Position numbers and translations under genes: made by a program. From contig CABQXG010000076.1 in NCBI GenBank assembly GCA_902468045.1, positions 1 to 6,515 on the forward strand: 6,515 nucleotides of DNA, given 5' to 3'. Positions 6,473 through 6,515 of this stretch are shown here, in pieces. How positions within the stretch are numbered: position 1 is the stretch's first letter; the number at the start of each line of letters is the position of its first letter. The notes below the pieces were generated by a model. The model was not told the origin of the DNA. It was given only the letters and a program-made list of their open reading frames with translations, and did not search any database. This DNA is from an uncultured Collinsella sp. (GTDB lineage Bacteria > Actinomycetota > Coriobacteriia > Coriobacteriales > Coriobacteriaceae).

Positions 6473-6515
6473 GGCGGCGGGCGTTGAGTTCGCCGGCCAG
6501 TTCGTCGAGGGTGAT
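6468..6515 (-). CDS. C-terminal end of an unidentified gene, 5' part beyond right edge
   Basis: Reading leftward from the right edge gives ITLDELAGELNARRH followed by TAG (6470-6468). Third codon positions are almost all G or C, as in the neighbouring genes, which favours this frame. Fifteen residues are too few to name a family. The gene would converge on the PHP gene, with the two stops 147 bp apart and both repeat elements between them. The stop codon lies inside the ACTAGT end of a direct repeat, so the original C-terminus may have been altered by the repeat. Confidence 0.5.
   Translation of the reverse strand: MTLDELAGELNARRH

Noticed and set aside
6472..6515. Plus-strand GTG-started gene entering the right edge
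   Set aside because: A short open frame exists, but it has no ribosome site, and the minus-strand frame has codon use more like the neighbouring genes and a natural stop.

Overview
The window is high-GC bacterial DNA, with G or C at most third codon positions. The block mazG, eno, FtsB/DivIC-like, Ppx/GppA is an order well known in Actinobacteria (the Mycobacterium eno neighbourhood is the familiar example). The host is therefore most likely an actinobacterium. A gut Coriobacteriia member such as Collinsella is my guess from overall style, not something the sequence proves. No rRNA, tRNA, CRISPR array, prophage gene or intact transposase is visible.

Layout. Positions 1-5107 are all minus strand and fall into three transcription units. 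Unit 1 (4622-5107, 4018-4566, 3155-4015) encodes a protein like the C-terminal half of LarC, a YfcE-type metallophosphoesterase and MazG. It ends in a hairpin terminator only 4 nt past the mazG stop. Unit 2 is enolase alone (1689-2966). It has a putative promoter flanked by two copies of a 10-bp direct repeat and a textbook terminator at 1585-1616. Unit 3 starts from an extended -10 promoter just past that terminator. It encodes an FtsB/DivIC-like septum protein (723-1493) and, 20 bp later, a Ppx/GppA phosphatase (702 to beyond the left edge).

The right part is different. One plus-strand gene (5409-6320) encodes a HisK-type PHP-domain phosphatase. It is bracketed by two long, unrelated, near-perfect palindromes: 65 bp at 5214-5278 and 69 bp at 6333-6401. 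The second is followed by a repeat-rich patch (6430-6472) that runs into the stop codon of a gene entering from the right edge on the minus strand. Neither palindrome is followed by the usual T-run, and the first lies between divergent genes. Mobile or REP/MITE-like repeats, or structured RNAs, are more likely than plain terminators.

Functionally, the left block is housekeeping: glycolysis (eno), nucleotide-pool cleaning (mazG), septum assembly (FtsB/DivIC-like) and polyphosphate or (p)ppGpp metabolism (ppx). The points most worth a second look are the palindromic elements, the LarC C-terminal domain with no N-terminal partner nearby, the twin repeats at the eno promoter, and the absence of the DUF501 gene usually found between the FtsB-like and ppx genes. 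I saw no clear evidence of a wholly new multi-gene system.
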